6,753 nucleotides of DNA from Flectobacillus sp. (GTDB taxonomy: Bacteria; Bacteroidota; Bacteroidia; Cytophagales; Spirosomataceae), in assembly GCA_029865665.1 (NCBI GenBank), contig JARXAV010000080.1, forward strand, positions 1-6,753, written 5' to 3'. A program made the position numbers and the translations under genes. Position 1 is the stretch's first letter. Every line of letters begins with the position of its first letter. Shown piece by piece: positions 6,203 through 6,753 of the stretch. Below the pieces are notes generated by a model. That model had not been told where the DNA came from. It was given only the letters and a program-made list of their open reading frames with translations, and made no database searches.

Positions 6203-6228
6203 GTATAGTGTGCTAATCTGTGCTATAC
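6203..6228. promoter_or_regulatory. TGTGCTA direct repeats inside a GTATAG/CTATAC inverted repeat, possible operator
   Basis: TGTGCTA is repeated exactly at 6209-6215 and 6219-6225, a 10-bp period. The pair is enclosed by GTATAG (6203-6208) and CTATAC (6223-6228). It sits about 20 bp before the ATG of the plus-strand amylase and in the shared divergent region, so a regulator bound here could affect both directions. No binding protein can be named. Confidence 0.35.
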
Positions 6229-6247
6229 ACCAAATTTTATTCTAAAA

Positions 6248-6753
6248 ATGTCGCTAAAACCCATAAAAAATTTAATACTTTTGCTTAGCATACTTAGCTC
6301 TTTTAAAGCGGTTTCACAAGTAAAAAGTATGACTGCAAAGACTCCTGTACCAGCAGTGCCTTCAAGGACTGTTAGTAATGCAAGCCCAAAACCAGTAGCA
6401 CAGCGTTCCGTAGTACCAACTACGTCGCTGAAAACGGGAGGGAGTCGCTCCACAGTGAAAGTGGATACTGTAAAGAAAAAAGTCTTAGTAAATAAACCCA
6501 ATAAAGATAAAGTCCCGATTAAGAAACTGATGACGAAGAGAAACGACAAATTAGTGGTATTACAAATGATGTTTCATTTGTGGGGAAATACCAACACTAC
6601 CAACAAAGAAAATGGCTCGGCTGAGGAAAATGGCGTAACCAAATTTAAGGACATCAATGATAAGGCCTTGAAGGAATTGAAAAAGTTCGGTTACTCGCAT
6701 TTGTACATGACAGGTTTGATTGAACACGCAACCATGGAAGACCTTTCTGCTAT
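6248..6753 (+). CDS. Exported GH13-type alpha-amylase family protein, N-terminal part
   Basis: The first 168 codons of a gene cut by the right edge. Residues 1-24 (MSLKPIKNLILLLSILSSFK then AVSQ) form a signal peptide. Residues about 25-98 are a Pro/Ser/Thr/Val/Lys-rich stretch without predicted fold. From about 99 the sequence resembles the start of the catalytic domain in Bacteroidota alpha-amylases: KLVVLQMMFHLWGNTNTTNK, EENGVTKFKDINDKALKELK, and YMTGLIEHAT, where family members as I remember them have Y-Q-x-x-x-R-L-F-G-N and W-Y-T-G-V-I-E-H-A-T. The conserved GH13 catalytic regions lie outside the window and cannot be checked. The ATG at 6248 is the only sensible start, since an in-frame TAG occurs at 6206-6208 with no ATG between. 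It diverges from the GH13-pgmB-malP genes across a 224-bp shared region, which suggests joint control by starch or maltose. Confidence 0.85.
   Translation, partial: MSLKPIKNLILLLSILSSFKAVSQVKSMTAKTPVPAVPSRTVSNASPKPVAQRSVVPTTSLKTGGSRSTVKVDTVKKKVLVNKPNKDKVPIKKLMTKRNDKLVVLQMMFHLWGNTNTTNKENGSAEENGVTKFKDINDKALKELKKFGYSHLYMTGLIEHATMEDLSA

Noticed and set aside
6223..6549. Minus-strand 108-codon open frame with hydrophobic segments
   Set aside because: It is antisense to the signal peptide and linker of the plus-strand amylase; the hydrophobic look comes from reading Lys-rich codons backwards. The plus-strand frame continues into a recognised amylase domain.

Overview
The window looks like a Bacteroidota chromosome segment, probably Cytophagales-like; the rank below phylum is a guess. 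It is AT-rich, no gene has a clear Shine-Dalgarno sequence, the proteins are typical of the phylum (a SusA-type GH13 enzyme and a GH65 maltose phosphorylase), and the intergenic DNA carries REP-like palindromes with the 'AGCCCTGAAAGGGCG' and 'TTTATCCC...GGGATAA' cores that I remember from many Bacteroidota genomes.

Layout: (1) 1-111, the first 37 codons of dnaK, minus strand, running off the left edge. (2) 112-740, a 629-base gap without a gene. Next to dnaK it has a sigma-54-like promoter and a perfect CTGACA/TGTCAG inverted repeat. Further on it has AT/G-rich short repeats, a 252-bp MITE-like nested palindromic element (409-660), and a cluster of GATTGAGTGATT repeats. (3) 741-6023, three minus-strand genes transcribed in the order GH13 enzyme (4122-6023), beta-phosphoglucomutase (3245-3895), maltose phosphorylase (741-3059). 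The gaps between them (about 185 and 226 bp) hold hairpins and REP-like palindromes. (4) 6024-6247, a divergent regulatory region with helically phased short direct repeats. (5) 6248-6753, the plus-strand 5' part of a second exported GH13-type alpha-amylase, cut by the right edge.

Function: the two GH13 proteins have signal peptides and would cut starch or maltodextrin outside the cytoplasm. Maltose phosphorylase has no signal peptide and would split imported maltose with phosphate into glucose and beta-glucose 1-phosphate. Beta-phosphoglucomutase would turn the latter into glucose 6-phosphate. Together they form an energy-saving maltose/maltodextrin route. No transporter, SusC/SusD pair or regulator lies in the window. 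dnaK downstream is functionally unrelated and appears to have its own promoter.

The coding part is an ordinary, well-recognised system. The less ordinary material is intergenic: the nested palindromic element, the possible sigma-54 control of dnaK, the palindromes inside the operon, and the phased repeats between the divergent amylase genes.
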